Source: an uncultured Duncaniella sp. (GTDB lineage Bacteria; Bacteroidota; Bacteroidia; Bacteroidales; Muribaculaceae). Taken from it: a DNA stretch of 64,000 bases. Numbering within the stretch: the stretch's first letter is position 1; each line of letters opens with the position of its first letter. The stretch lies in assembly GCF_910577345.1 (NCBI RefSeq), contig NZ_CAJTMT010000004.1, positions 576 through 64,575 of the forward strand, given 5' to 3'. Under the pieces are notes generated by a model. It did not search any database. It saw only the letters and a list, made by a program, of their open reading frames with translations, and was not told the DNA's origin. Positions 7,222 to 16,492 of this stretch are shown piece by piece. A program made the position numbers and the translations under genes.

Positions 7222-9984
7222 TTATCGGTTGAGGCGTTCGCGTATCTCTGACGGAGTCTCGTTGTAACGGTCCTTGTAGCATTTGCCAAAATAGGCAGGA
7301 GTGGTGAAGCCCACTTCGTAGGCTATTTCCGAAACGCTCTTTTCGGTTGTCGAAAGCAGCGTTCGCGCTTTGGCCAGACGCATGTTCCTGAGCAGTTCGA
7401 CCGGAGAGTAGTTTGTCAGTGCCTTTATCTTCCTGTAGAACTGGCTGCGTCCGAGTCCCATTTTCCCGGCTATGCCGTCGACACTCAGTTCCTGATTCGA
7501 CATCTCGCTTTCAACGATTTTGCAGAAGCGAGTGTAGAACTCGCTGTCGATGTCGCTGACACCGTTTTCGCTGACCGTGGGGAGAGCGGATGTATCCCGC
7601 GCTGCATTCCTGACATCCGCAGCCATCGCAGGCCAAAGAGATTTTATGCGCCGACGGTTCTCGATGAGCGACCGGCATCGTGCAAGAAGCACTTCGGCAT
7701 TGAAGGGTTTTGACAGGTAGGCATCCGCGCCACACTCATAGCCCTGGATACGTTGCTCGTCCATCGAACATGCGGTCAGCATGAGGACAGGAATATGTGA
7801 TGTGGATTGTTCGTTTTTCAATCTCCGGCAGCACTCCAAACCGTCCATCACCGGCATCATCACATCGCAGATGATGAGGTCGGGGACATATTTTGCCGCA
7901 AGTTTCAGCCCCTTGCTGCCGTCGGGGGCTGTCAGCACGACGTAATCATCCTTCAGCAAGGTGCTGACGAGTGAACGGATGTCGGGATTGTCGTCAATTA
8001 CGAGGACTGTCGTTTTATCTTCTCCGATGTGTTCGGGTGGATTCTCTACCTCCTCAAGTTCAAGTCTGACGTCGCTTGCTGTAATCCGCGACTGTGTGTC
8101 TTGGGGTTGTGAATCCACATGTCTTATTGGAAGGGTCACGGTGAACACCGACCCTTTACCTTCGATGCTGTCGGCTGTGATGGTTCCGCCGTGGAGTTCG
8201 ATGAATGCTTTGGCAAGTGAGAGCCCTATGCCTGAGCCATTGGGATGGATTTTGTCAACCTGGAAGAAACGTTCGAAAATGTGTGATAGGTCCTCGGCGC
8301 TGATTCCCTTTCCGGTATCACTGACACTGATGTTGATTCTGTCATCCACCAACTTCATCGCCACCCCTATGCTGCCGTTATGACGGGTATATTTGAAGGC
8401 GTTGGAGATGATGTTGAACATCACTCGCTCGACCTTCTCGACATCTATGGCCGTGTGTATGCCCTCGTCGGGAATGTCGGTTGTGAAATTGATGTCGCGG
8501 CTGACGGCGATGTTCCTGAACGACTCGCACCACTCGCTCAGAAGCGGTGCAAGCTCGACTTCTGTCAGATTCAGGTCAAGTTTTCCGTTTTCATATTTCC
8601 GGAAGTCCAGAATCTGATTGATCAGACGCATCAGAATCTTCACGTTTTTGTTGGCGAGACGTGCCATTGTCTTCTGGGTAGAGGTAAGGTTGTCGGCATT
8701 GGCAAGCTGTTCGACAGGTCCGGCAATCAATGTCAGAGGTGTGCGGAGGTCATGCGAGACATTCGTGAAGAACATGAGTTTTGACTGTGTGGCTTCATTC
8801 AGTTGTTGGTTGAGGGCCATCACTCGGTCACGCTGTTCTTCAAGAGCCTTGTTCTGCTCTGCGAGGTGCATCTGATGCTGTTTCCTTACCCAGAAAGCTC
8901 TAAGCATGGCAAATATAAGGATGAAGAGCAGTGTGACGATTGCTATTGCCGCGTAAAGCAGGGTTGACTGGACGGAATGCTTTGTCCAATAGTCGTCAAC
9001 CCGTTCTTTGAGCCATGAGATTTTTGCGGTCTCTTCCTTGAGTTGGTCATTCTGCAGGAGAAGTATCTCGGCATTCGAGGCATCGACTATCGGTGGGGCG
9101 CTCAGCATACGTCTGCGCTCGTATGGTCTGCCTTCGAGGATTGCCATTGCCGTGCGGATGAGCTCATATCCGTCGGTCGGATATAGGAATGTCGCGTCAA
9201 TCAGGCCTTCTTTCACTGCTTTTATGCCAATCTGCGGGGCGGCATCAATGCCGATGACCTTTATATCCTCGCGACCGATGGAATTGGCAACCTTAGCGGC
9301 AGCGATGGCCATGCGGTCATTGTGGGCGTAGATGAGATTGGTCTGCGGATAGAGTTTCAGAAGAGAGTCAGTGACCACTGACGCATCGGGGCCGTTCCAG
9401 TTTCCGTGGGCTCTTCCAACGACAGTCATATCCGGGCGCGTGTCGACAATCTCGTTGAATCCCTTGTGGCGGTCATCAGCCGGGGTTGAACCTTCGAGAC
9501 CCATGATTTCAAGAATGTAGCAATGTCCGGTGGCGAGATTTCCTGCCAGTTCTCCTGCGGCGCGCCCGATGGCACTGTTGTCTGAGCCTTGGTAGGCAGT
9601 GTAGCTGTCGCCGTGGATGTTTCGGTCAAAGAGGAGCACCGGGATTCCCGCTTCATAGACCTCTTTAATTATAGGTGTAAGGGCATCGGCTTCGTTTGGA
9701 GCTGCGATTATGATGTCGAAACCGTTGTCGGCGAAATAGCGTATGTCGGCAATCTGTTTCTCATTGCTGTCATCGGCGGAGCGGATTTCAACAATGGCAT
9801 TGTCGTGAAAAATCATTTCGCGGTTGATTTCCTCGTTCATCTTTGTGCGCCAGTCGTCATCGCTGCATTGCGAGACACCGATGCGGTAGACCTTTGTTTC
9901 CTTGCAAGAGCTCAGGCCTCCGGCAAGAAATGAAAGTAAGAAAAGGGATAGGAACGATGTGATGAATCTATGGATTTTTTGCAT
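7222..9984 (-). CDS. Hybrid two-component system sensor-regulator, fructose-type (periplasmic-binding-protein sensor)
   Basis: A single-chain regulator of about 920 residues: N-terminal membrane/signal segment with SSC near residue 27, a LacI/ribose-binding-type periplasmic sugar sensor (about 32-290), a membrane helix (about 340-365), a histidine kinase (FFTNVSHDLRTPLTL, His411; ATPase box DTGKGIS and GSGIGLSLAK), a receiver (VIDDNPD, phospho-acceptor Asp707 in LIICDVMMP) and a C-terminal AraC-type DNA-binding domain. This layout matches the Bacteroides thetaiotaomicron BT1754 type, which senses fructose directly. It is divergent from GH32. Start 9984 (or 9990) is preferred over 10041 because a -7 box TATATTTG lies at 10022-10015. 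Confidence 0.9.
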   Translation of the reverse strand: MQKIHRFITSFLSLFLLSFLAGGLSSCKETKVYRIGVSQCSDDDWRTKMNEEINREMIFHDNAIVEIRSADDSNEKQIADIRYFADNGFDIIIAAPNEADALTPIIKEVYEAGIPVLLFDRNIHGDSYTAYQGSDNSAIGRAAGELAGNLATGHCYILEIMGLEGSTPADDRHKGFNEIVDTRPDMTVVGRAHGNWNGPDASVVTDSLLKLYPQTNLIYAHNDRMAIAAAKVANSIGREDIKVIGIDAAPQIGIKAVKEGLIDATFLYPTDGYELIRTAMAILEGRPYERRRMLSAPPIVDASNAEILLLQNDQLKEETAKISWLKERVDDYWTKHSVQSTLLYAAIAIVTLLFILIFAMLRAFWVRKQHQMHLAEQNKALEEQRDRVMALNQQLNEATQSKLMFFTNVSHDLRTPLTLIAGPVEQLANADNLTSTQKTMARLANKNVKILMRLINQILDFRKYENGKLDLNLTEVELAPLLSEWCESFRNIAVSRDINFTTDIPDEGIHTAIDVEKVERVMFNIISNAFKYTRHNGSIGVAMKLVDDRINISVSDTGKGISAEDLSHIFERFFQVDKIHPNGSGIGLSLAKAFIELHGGTITADSIEGKGSVFTVTLPIRHVDSQPQDTQSRITASDVRLELEEVENPPEHIGEDKTTVLVIDDNPDIRSLVSTLLKDDYVVLTAPDGSKGLKLAAKYVPDLIICDVMMPVMDGLECCRRLKNEQSTSHIPVLMLTACSMDEQRIQGYECGADAYLSKPFNAEVLLARCRSLIENRRRIKSLWPAMAADVRNAARDTSALPTVSENGVSDIDSEFYTRFCKIVESEMSNQELSVDGIAGKMGLGRSQFYRKIKALTNYSPVELLRNMRLAKARTLLSTTEKSVSEIAYEVGFTTPAYFGKCYKDRYNETPSEIRERLNR

Positions 9985-10014
9985 AATCATGGCATAGAAT
10001 TTGAATCGGTTCCA

Positions 10015-10022
10015 CAAATATA
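10015..10022 (-). promoter_or_regulatory. -7 box of the hybrid two-component gene
   Basis: TATATTTG on the minus strand, 30 nt before the ATG at 9984. The position expected for its -33 element (about 10042-10045) coincides with the distal half-site of the GH32 operator, which suggests autoregulation. Confidence 0.55.
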
Positions 10023-10037
10023 GTGGTTTTTCATAGC

Positions 10038-10137
10038 ACATTTGTTGTGTAATGTATTAAAAATTAACGGAAACGACATTTTTGATATACTATGCAACAT
10101 AAATTATACCGTAGCATGAATATAAACAGTAGCTTTG
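10038..10137 (+). promoter_or_regulatory. GH32 promoter with two-half-site operator
   Basis: -7 box TAGCTTTG at 10130-10137. The proximal half-site at 10090-10109 begins CTATGCAACATAAA and matches 16 of 20 bases of the proximal susC half-site. The distal half-site around 10041-10053 is inverted and shares CAACAAAT with the distal susC half-site. Core spacing is 47 bp, and the proximal core to the -7 box is 31 bp, identical to susC. Confidence 0.7.
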
Positions 10138-10169
10138 CAATGTCACAACCGAAAATCAACACGACAGTC

Positions 10170-12014
10170 ATGAAATACTTCAATCATTTATCAACCACTC
10201 TTCTTGCAGGGATGTTAGGCATAATGTCAATGAACGCTGCTGAAGGAATAGAAATCAATCATCTCGGAACCAACAACACGCTTGTCCGCGTGAGCGACGA
10301 TGCACGCTATCTGCTTCTGCCGGTCGAGGAGAGTGTGGATGACGCTACGGTCAACGTCCTACTCAACGGAAGGCCGGAGACTACCATATATGTTAGACTC
10401 GCACGCAACAAGGTGGACTACTATGTCCCCTTCGACATTTCGCGTTACAAAGACAGTGAAGTTGTCTTGAACATCGTCACGGCGCAGGGCAGGTCGTCGG
10501 TGCGTGAGGCTAAGGATGACGCCTGTTGGAAAACCATCAAGCTAAGCGATGATTTTGATACGTCCAATGTCGAGAAGTTTCGGCCCGCATTTCACCATAC
10601 GCCGCTCTACGGATGGATGAACGATCCGAACGGCATGTTCTACAAGGACGGTACATGGCACCTATATTATCAATACAATCCATACGGCTCTAAATGGCAG
10701 AACATGACGTGGGGACATTCATCATCGAGAGATCTTGTCAACTGGGAGCACCATCCCAATGCCATCGAGCCTGACGGCCTCGGAGCAGTGTTCAGTGGCA
10801 GTTGCATTGTCGACAAGGCCAACACGGCCGGTTTCGGTAAGGATGAGGTCATTGCACTCTACACTTCGGCAGGGATGAGCCAGATGCAGAGTCTCGCACA
10901 CAGTAGCGACAACGGCGCCAACTTCAATGTCTATCCCGGCAACCCGATTATCACTCTTGAAAGTGAGGCAAGAGACCCGAATATGTTCTGGAATGAGGAG
11001 ACAAAGGAATGGAACCTTCTCCTTGCTCATGCCCTCGACCATGAGATGCTGGTGTTCACATCGCCTGACCTGAAGACATGGACTCTGCAGAGTGCCTTCG
11101 GCAAGGGAATCGGTGCGCAGGACGGAGTGTGGGAATGTCCGGATCTGCTGCAGCTTCCGGTCAACGGAACCGATGAGAAGAAATGGGCCCTCATCTGCAA
11201 TCTCAATCCCGGTGGACCGTTCGGAGGCAGTGCGACTCAATATTTCGTAGGTGATTTTGACGGAAAGACATTCACGGTCGACACTCCGGAGTCAGGTGTG
11301 GTCCCCACAAAGTGGATGGACTATGGAAAGGATCACTACGCTACCGTTTCGTGGAGCAATGCTCCGGATGACCGTAAGGTTGTCATCGGATGGATGAGCA
11401 ACTGGCAGTATGCGGCAGAGGTTCCGACCAGACAGTTCAGAAGCGCCAACACTCTTCCACGCGATGTCTCCCTCTTCAAGGGAAATGACGGTGAATACTA
11501 TATGAGCGTCTTACCATCCCCGGAAGTTGATGCTCTCCGTGACAAGAAGGTCACAGCCATTAAATCCAAAGGAATATCTAAAAAGGGGCTGAGCGTTTCG
11601 CTCCCGAAAGCCAATGATGGAATCTGCGAGATTGATTTCAGACTGAATTCCCCGAAGGGACAGCCGGTCACTGTGACTCTTTCAAATGCTGCCGGCGAAC
11701 ATGTCGATATGGTTTTTAATCCTTCTGACCATACATTCAGTTTTGACCGCACTCAGAGTGGTCTGTCGGATTTCAGTCAGGATTTCCCCGCAAAGGTGAA
11801 GGCGCCGACGTTGCGCGAGAGCACTTCGCAGTCCATCCGTATGTTCATTGACCGTTCAAGCATAGAGGTTTTTGACGGTGAAGGAAACTTCGCTCTTACC
11901 AACCTCGTGTTCCCGACCAGTCCTTATTCGACAATGACTTTTTCAACAGGCGCAGGAAAAGCCACGCTCAATTCACTCGAAATTTACACCATCACTCCAT
12001 CAACCAATAACTAA
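10170..12014 (+). CDS. GH32 exo-fructanase/invertase family glycoside hydrolase
   Basis: A protein of about 614 residues with a cleavable signal MKYFNHLSTTLLAGMLGIMS and no lipobox, so probably periplasmic. An N-terminal beta domain (about 25-125) precedes the five-bladed GH32 propeller. All three catalytic motifs are present: WMNDPNG (nucleophile Asp152), RDPNMFW (Asp269) and WECPDL (acid/base Glu322). A C-terminal beta-sandwich follows. It releases fructose from fructans or sucrose-type oligosaccharides. ATG 10170 is chosen over upstream in-frame ATGs because it starts a signal peptide and lies 32 nt after the -7 box. It heads an operon with the permease (8-bp gap) and fructokinase. Confidence 0.93.
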   Translation: MKYFNHLSTTLLAGMLGIMSMNAAEGIEINHLGTNNTLVRVSDDARYLLLPVEESVDDATVNVLLNGRPETTIYVRLARNKVDYYVPFDISRYKDSEVVLNIVTAQGRSSVREAKDDACWKTIKLSDDFDTSNVEKFRPAFHHTPLYGWMNDPNGMFYKDGTWHLYYQYNPYGSKWQNMTWGHSSSRDLVNWEHHPNAIEPDGLGAVFSGSCIVDKANTAGFGKDEVIALYTSAGMSQMQSLAHSSDNGANFNVYPGNPIITLESEARDPNMFWNEETKEWNLLLAHALDHEMLVFTSPDLKTWTLQSAFGKGIGAQDGVWECPDLLQLPVNGTDEKKWALICNLNPGGPFGGSATQYFVGDFDGKTFTVDTPESGVVPTKWMDYGKDHYATVSWSNAPDDRKVVIGWMSNWQYAAEVPTRQFRSANTLPRDVSLFKGNDGEYYMSVLPSPEVDALRDKKVTAIKSKGISKKGLSVSLPKANDGICEIDFRLNSPKGQPVTVTLSNAAGEHVDMVFNPSDHTFSFDRTQSGLSDFSQDFPAKVKAPTLRESTSQSIRMFIDRSSIEVFDGEGNFALTNLVFPTSPYSTMTFSTGAGKATLNSLEIYTITPSTNN

Positions 12015-12022
12015 TCCTGACC

Positions 12023-13207
12023 ATGAATCAATCACAATCTTTAAATCTCGGGCGCAAAAGCACAATGTTGCAGATAATACCCGTGATACTCTGCTTTTTC
12101 GCGATGGGTTTTGTCGACCTCGTCGGAACAGCATCCAACTATGTCCAGAAAGACCTTGGTCTCACCGACTCACAGGCCAATCTCTTCCCCTCGCTCGTGT
12201 TTTTCTGGTTCCTGATTTTCTCGGTTCCGACCGGAATTCTGATGAACAGGATAGGACGTAAGCGCACGGTTCTCATCAGTCTTGTCGTGACGGCCTTGTC
12301 ACTTTTTATTCCTATGTTTGGTGACAGCTACTATTTCATGCTCATATCATTCTCATTGCTCGGAATAGGAAATGCCATCATGCAGACATCGCTCAATCCT
12401 CTTGTGAGCAATCTGATTGCTCCCGACAGGCTTGCTTCAACCCTTACGTTCGGACAGTTCGTGAAGGCAATCGCATCGTTCCTCGCGCCTATCCTCGCCG
12501 CATGGGGTGCAACTTCTGCGGTAATCACCTTCGGTCTCGGTTGGCGTGTGCTGTTCCCGATCTATGCTGTCGTCAGCGTACTTTCAATATCCATGCTTGC
12601 CGCAACTCCGATCCGGGAGGAGCGTCCCGACAAAGCTTCAGGTTTCGGAGCATCGGTAAAGTTGCTCGGCAGACCATTCATCCTCCTTTGCTTTATCGGC
12701 ATCATGTGTCATGTCGGGATTGATGTCGGCACCAACACCACAGCTCCTAAAATCATTATGGAGCGTCTTGGCCTCCCTCTGGAGGAGGCAGGTTTCGCTA
12801 CGGGAATATACTTCATTTTCCGCACGGTCGGCAGCTTCCTCGGGGCTTTCATTCTCAGAAAAGTATCCTCCAAGTCATTCTTTGCGCTCAGCGTCGTCAT
12901 GATGCTCGCAGCCATGGCAATTCTGTTTGTGTCCGAGTCCATCAATGTCATCTATGTTGCCATCGCATTCATCGGCTTCGGCAATTCCAATATTTTCCCC
13001 ATCATCTTCTCGCAGGCTCTCAACAATACTCCCAAAGAGCAGAATGAGGTTTCGGGCCTTATGATAATGGGCCTTTTCGGAGGCACTGTCTTCCCCCTTG
13101 CCATGGGGTATGCAAGCGACTTCCTCGGCGGACAGTTCGGCGCTGTAGGGGTAATGACCATAGGCGTGCTCTATCTTCTTGTCTACACTCTCAAAATCAA
13201 AAAATAA
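12023..13207 (+). CDS. MFS sugar:H+ symporter, probable fructose permease
   Basis: A 394-residue inner-membrane protein with about 12 hydrophobic helices. It resembles the fucose/glucose-galactose permease family (FHS) of the MFS: the loop MNRIGRKRTV after the second helix, and a second-half repeat beginning LLGRPFILLCFIGIMCHVGIDVG. Located between GH32 and fructokinase, it should carry fructose from periplasm to cytoplasm, like the homologous gene in Bacteroides fructan loci (BT1758 type). Eight bases separate it from GH32. Confidence 0.85.
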   Translation: MNQSQSLNLGRKSTMLQIIPVILCFFAMGFVDLVGTASNYVQKDLGLTDSQANLFPSLVFFWFLIFSVPTGILMNRIGRKRTVLISLVVTALSLFIPMFGDSYYFMLISFSLLGIGNAIMQTSLNPLVSNLIAPDRLASTLTFGQFVKAIASFLAPILAAWGATSAVITFGLGWRVLFPIYAVVSVLSISMLAATPIREERPDKASGFGASVKLLGRPFILLCFIGIMCHVGIDVGTNTTAPKIIMERLGLPLEEAGFATGIYFIFRTVGSFLGAFILRKVSSKSFFALSVVMMLAAMAILFVSESINVIYVAIAFIGFGNSNIFPIIFSQALNNTPKEQNEVSGLMIMGLFGGTVFPLAMGYASDFLGGQFGAVGVMTIGVLYLLVYTLKIKK

Positions 13208-13238
13208 TCCAACTTACCAATCATATAAATTAGAAACC

Positions 13239-14117
13239 ATGAAAGGAACAGTAGTAGGAATGGGAGAAGCCCTTTGGGATGTTCTTCCTGAAGGTAAAAA
13301 AATCGGTGGCGCTCCCGCCAACTTCGCATATCATGTCTCTCAGTTCGGTTTGCCGAGCTGTGTGGTCAGTGCTGTGGGCGATGATGCCCTCGGCAATGAA
13401 ATTATCGAGAATTTCACCTCAAAAGGGCTGAATCATCTCATAGAGAAGGTTCCTTACCCGACAGGAACCGTGCAGGTTGAGATTGATCAGGCCGGTATCC
13501 CGCAATATGAAATCAAGGAGAATGTGGCATGGGACAACATTCCTTACACCGCACGCCTCGAACAGCTTGCCGGCAATACGAAGGCCGTATGTTTCGGTTC
13601 ACTTGCGCAACGCAATGTTGTCTCGCGCAATACCATCAACCGTTTTCTTGACGCAATGCCCAAGGATGACAGCAATCTTATTGTCTTCGATGTCAATCTC
13701 CGCCAAGGTTTCTATAACAAAGATATTCTCTGTGAGTCAATGAAGCGCTGCAATATCCTGAAGATAAACGATGAGGAGCTTGTCACTGTCAGTCGCATGT
13801 TCGGCTATCCCGGCATAGACCTTCAGGACAAGTGCTGGATTCTTCTTGGGAAATACAACCTGAAAATGCTCATTCTGACCTGTGGTATCAACGGGAGCTA
13901 TGTTTTCACCCCCGGAAATGTCTCTTTCCAGCCCACTCCGAAAGTCGAAGTTGCCGACACGGTAGGCGCAGGCGATTCATTCACAGCAGCCTTCATCGCA
14001 AGCATATTGAAGGGAAAATCCGTAGCTGAGGCTCATTCGCTTGCTGTCCGGACATCGGCCTTCGTCTGCACGAAGAAGGGTGCAATGCCAATTCTTCCCG
14101 CTGAATTCACGGATTGA
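13239..14117 (+). CDS. Fructokinase (PfkB family carbohydrate kinase)
   Basis: A protein of about 292 residues. The N-terminal GMGEALWDVLPEGKKIGGAPANFAYH is typical of fructokinases, and DTVGAGDSFTAAF is the PfkB signature with the catalytic Asp and anion hole. It phosphorylates fructose imported by the preceding permease to fructose-6-phosphate. The ATG at 13239 is chosen because the longer frame would overlap the permease stop and adds no conserved residues. It is the last gene of the fructan operon, followed by large hairpins. Confidence 0.92.
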   Translation: MKGTVVGMGEALWDVLPEGKKIGGAPANFAYHVSQFGLPSCVVSAVGDDALGNEIIENFTSKGLNHLIEKVPYPTGTVQVEIDQAGIPQYEIKENVAWDNIPYTARLEQLAGNTKAVCFGSLAQRNVVSRNTINRFLDAMPKDDSNLIVFDVNLRQGFYNKDILCESMKRCNILKINDEELVTVSRMFGYPGIDLQDKCWILLGKYNLKMLILTCGINGSYVFTPGNVSFQPTPKVEVADTVGAGDSFTAAFIASILKGKSVAEAHSLAVRTSAFVCTKKGAMPILPAEFTD

Positions 14118-14170
14118 TAAGGTCGAAGGTAAAAAAGAATTTGGTTTTAGGTATAATTTAGGAAGGTAAG

Positions 14171-14272
14171 AACACCAAACATCAGAGAATCCGCAAAGCG
14201 GTCAGATGCGTCCTACAATTTCGAGATTGTATGGTTGAGGCATCTGACCGCTTTGCGGATCTTCCGGTGTTT
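14171..14272. terminator. Large bidirectional hairpin between convergent fructokinase and thiL
   Basis: A perfect 21-bp inverted repeat (14189-14209 with 14240-14260), extended by AACACC/GGTGTT (14171-14176 with 14266-14271) and an inner stem ACAAT/ATTGT. A second imperfect hairpin follows (about 14276-14349, arms ACGGCTG and CAGCCGT). There is no long T run, so it may be a structured barrier or a palindromic repeat element. Confidence 0.6.
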
Positions 14273-14366
14273 AGTGACGGCTGTGAGCGTGGATGGAGAT
14301 AGGCGTTGCAAAAGACTCTGCAAGCCGGACGTTACGCTCTCGCAGCCGTTACGGAAAGTACGTTTC

Positions 14367-15401
14367 TTACTTCTGATTTTCAGAAGCTGCCAATGGGTTC
14401 CAGCCCTGGGCGCGGAGGGGGATTTCGTTTCCGTCGCGTGTAATCATTGCGCAACCGAGGGATGGCTTGGTGATATGGCCGATGAGTTTCACTCCGGGAA
14501 GCTTTTCAATCTGCTCGTGATAGTGGAGAGGTACGGTGAAGAGGAGCTCATAGTCCTCGCCTCCGTTGAGCGCGGCGGTCACAAGGTTCATGCCGAGTTC
14601 CTCGGCCATGATTGCAGTCTGATAGTCGATGGGGATGCGGTCCTCATAGATACGGCAACCGGTGTCGCTCTGCTTGCAGATATGGAGCAGTTCAGAGCTG
14701 AGGCCGTCGCTGATGTCCATCATTGCTGTGGGGACGATTCCGGCCTTGGCAAGCTCCTCGATGATGTCGCGACGGGCTTCCGGTTTGAGCTGGCGCTCCA
14801 CAAGGTATTCCTTGCCCTGGAACTGCGGGACGAAATCTTTCTGTCCGGCAGAGGCGACTTTCTCGCGTTCGAGAAGTTGCAGACCCATGTAGGCGGCACC
14901 GAGGTCACCCGACACACAGATGAGGTCGGTGTCCTTCGCGCCGGAACGGCTCACGACCTTGTCGGCCGGAGCCTCGCCGATACATGTGATGGAAATAACG
15001 AGACCCTGACGCGACGAGGTCGTATCGCCTCCGACGAGGTCCACGCCGTAAATCTCACATGCAAGGCGGATGCCGGAAAACAGCTCCTCGATATGCTCGA
15101 CTGTGAAGCGCTTGGATATGCCGAGCGAGACAGTGATTTGCTTCGGGGTGCCGTTCATTGCATAGACATCCGAGAAGTTCACGATGGCCGACTTGTAGCC
15201 GAGGTGTTTGAGGGGAACGTATGTGAGGTCGAAGTGTACGCCTTCGAGGAGAAGGTCAGTGGTGACGAGGATGTCGGTCTCGTGGTTGCGCAGGACAGCG
15301 CAATCGTCGCCTACACTCTTTACGGTTGAGGCGTTGACGGGTTTCAACCCGGCGGTGAGACGGTCAATCAGACCGAATTCGCCTAATTCGGATATTTCCA
15401 T
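14367..15401 (-). CDS. thiL: Thiamine-monophosphate kinase
   Basis: About 344 residues of the PurM/ThiL fold. The N-terminus MEISELGEFGLIDRL, the GDDCAVL metal-binding motif, TTDLLLEGVHFD and VNFSDVYAMNG, then GVDLVGGDTTSS and MDISDGLSSEL, are diagnostic. It makes thiamine diphosphate from thiamine monophosphate in the cytosol. The ATG at 15401 is used; a TTG lies two codons upstream. It is last in the minus-strand run sppA-lpxK-punA-thiL, separated from punA by a 100-bp palindrome. Confidence 0.95.
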   Translation of the reverse strand: MEISELGEFGLIDRLTAGLKPVNASTVKSVGDDCAVLRNHETDILVTTDLLLEGVHFDLTYVPLKHLGYKSAIVNFSDVYAMNGTPKQITVSLGISKRFTVEHIEELFSGIRLACEIYGVDLVGGDTTSSRQGLVISITCIGEAPADKVVSRSGAKDTDLICVSGDLGAAYMGLQLLEREKVASAGQKDFVPQFQGKEYLVERQLKPEARRDIIEELAKAGIVPTAMMDISDGLSSELLHICKQSDTGCRIYEDRIPIDYQTAIMAEELGMNLVTAALNGGEDYELLFTVPLHYHEQIEKLPGVKLIGHITKPSLGCAMITRDGNEIPLRAQGWNPLAASENQK

Positions 15402-15437
15402 AGTCAAGGAGTTTTGAAAAATGGTTCGATTTTGCGG

Positions 15438-15545
15438 AAATAGATACAGAAGGACAAAAGGGCATAAGAAACAAAAATGTTTACGCTATGATGGCGGTTA
15501 TATCTGATTTGTTTCCGATGCGCTTTTGTCCTTCTGTATCTATTT
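15438..15545. repeat. Long hairpin repeat, CAGAAG/CAAAAG family, copy 1
   Basis: A perfect 23-bp inverted repeat (15438-15460 with 15523-15545), extended inward by AAACAAA/TTTGTTT, between punA and thiL. The arms contain ACAGAAGGACAAAAGG, related to the arms at 57459-57564. It probably acts as the punA terminator. Confidence 0.7.
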
Positions 15546-15579
15546 TCTCAATTTAATTCAATAAATTTATGTGCTCAGC

Positions 15580-16392
15580 TCAGCAGCGGTTGACAAGCTC
15601 CTTCATGATTTCAAGGCACTTGGGCTGCGCGATGAGAGCGGCCTGCTGAACTTCCTCATGAGTGGGAACCTGAGTGACATCCTTGCCGCCAAGGTCGGTG
15701 ATGACGGAAATTCCGTAGACGCGCATTCCGGCATGGTTGGCGACGATTACTTCAGGCACTGTCGACATGCCCACGCAGTCACCGCCGATGATGCGGTAGA
15801 ATTCATATTCCGCAGGTGTCTCGAAAGTAGGACCGGTGACACCGACATAGACGCCGTGCATCAGGCGTATACCCTTTTCAGCCGCGATTTCGTCGGCGAG
15901 ATGCATGAGCTCCTTGTCGTAGGCGTTAGTCATGGCGGGGAAACGGGTGCCGAGTTCATTGTAGTTCTTTCCGCGGAGGGGAGATTCGGGGAAGAGGTTG
16001 ATATGGTCGGTGATTGTCATCACGTCGCCCACCTGGAATTCCTTGTTCATGCCACCGGAAGCGTTGCTGACGAAGAGGGTGTCGACACCGAGTGCCTTGA
16101 ATACACGCACGGGGAAAGTCACCTGCTTCATGTCGTAGCCTTCATAGTAGTGGAAACGACCCTGCATTGCGATGACGCGCTTGTCGCCGAGTTTGCCGAA
16201 GATGAGATTGCCGCTGTGGCCTTCGACTGTCGATACGGGGAAATTGGGAATCTCCGAGTAGGGGATGTAAAGTTTATCTTCCATGTGATCCACGAGGGCA
16301 CCGAGGCCGGTTCCGAGGATGATGGCTGTCTTGGGCATTTCTCCTACTTTGGTGCGGAGAAAATCTGCTGTCTGCTTGATTTGTTCTAACAT
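15580..16392 (-). CDS. punA: Purine nucleoside phosphorylase
   Basis: About 270 residues of the trimeric PNP family. ILGTGLGALVD, VEGHSGNLIFG, QGRFHYYEGY, VSNASGGMN and GPTFETPAEY with VGMSTVPEV are the phosphate- and base-binding motifs. It cleaves purine nucleosides with phosphate for salvage. The start MLEQIKQTADFLRTK at 16392 is preferred over the track-length frame beginning 36 nt earlier, whose extra residues (MPESIIINIIRN) are not conserved in the family. Confidence 0.93.
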   Translation of the reverse strand: MLEQIKQTADFLRTKVGEMPKTAIILGTGLGALVDHMEDKLYIPYSEIPNFPVSTVEGHSGNLIFGKLGDKRVIAMQGRFHYYEGYDMKQVTFPVRVFKALGVDTLFVSNASGGMNKEFQVGDVMTITDHINLFPESPLRGKNYNELGTRFPAMTNAYDKELMHLADEIAAEKGIRLMHGVYVGVTGPTFETPAEYEFYRIIGGDCVGMSTVPEVIVANHAGMRVYGISVITDLGGKDVTQVPTHEEVQQAALIAQPKCLEIMKELVNRC

Positions 16393-16492
16393 GTTTCTTA
16401 TGATATTGATGATTATAGATTCCGGCAAGAGTTCCTGTCAGTGTCGGGGCAAAACAATGGCTGCCGACAGGAGAGATGGGAACAATTGGCCG

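Noticed and set aside
14235..15329. Plus-strand frame of 364 codons
   Set aside because: Antisense to thiL, a side effect of codon bias in GC-richer genes.
15571..16389. Plus-strand frame of 272 codons
   Set aside because: Antisense shadow of the purine nucleoside phosphorylase gene.
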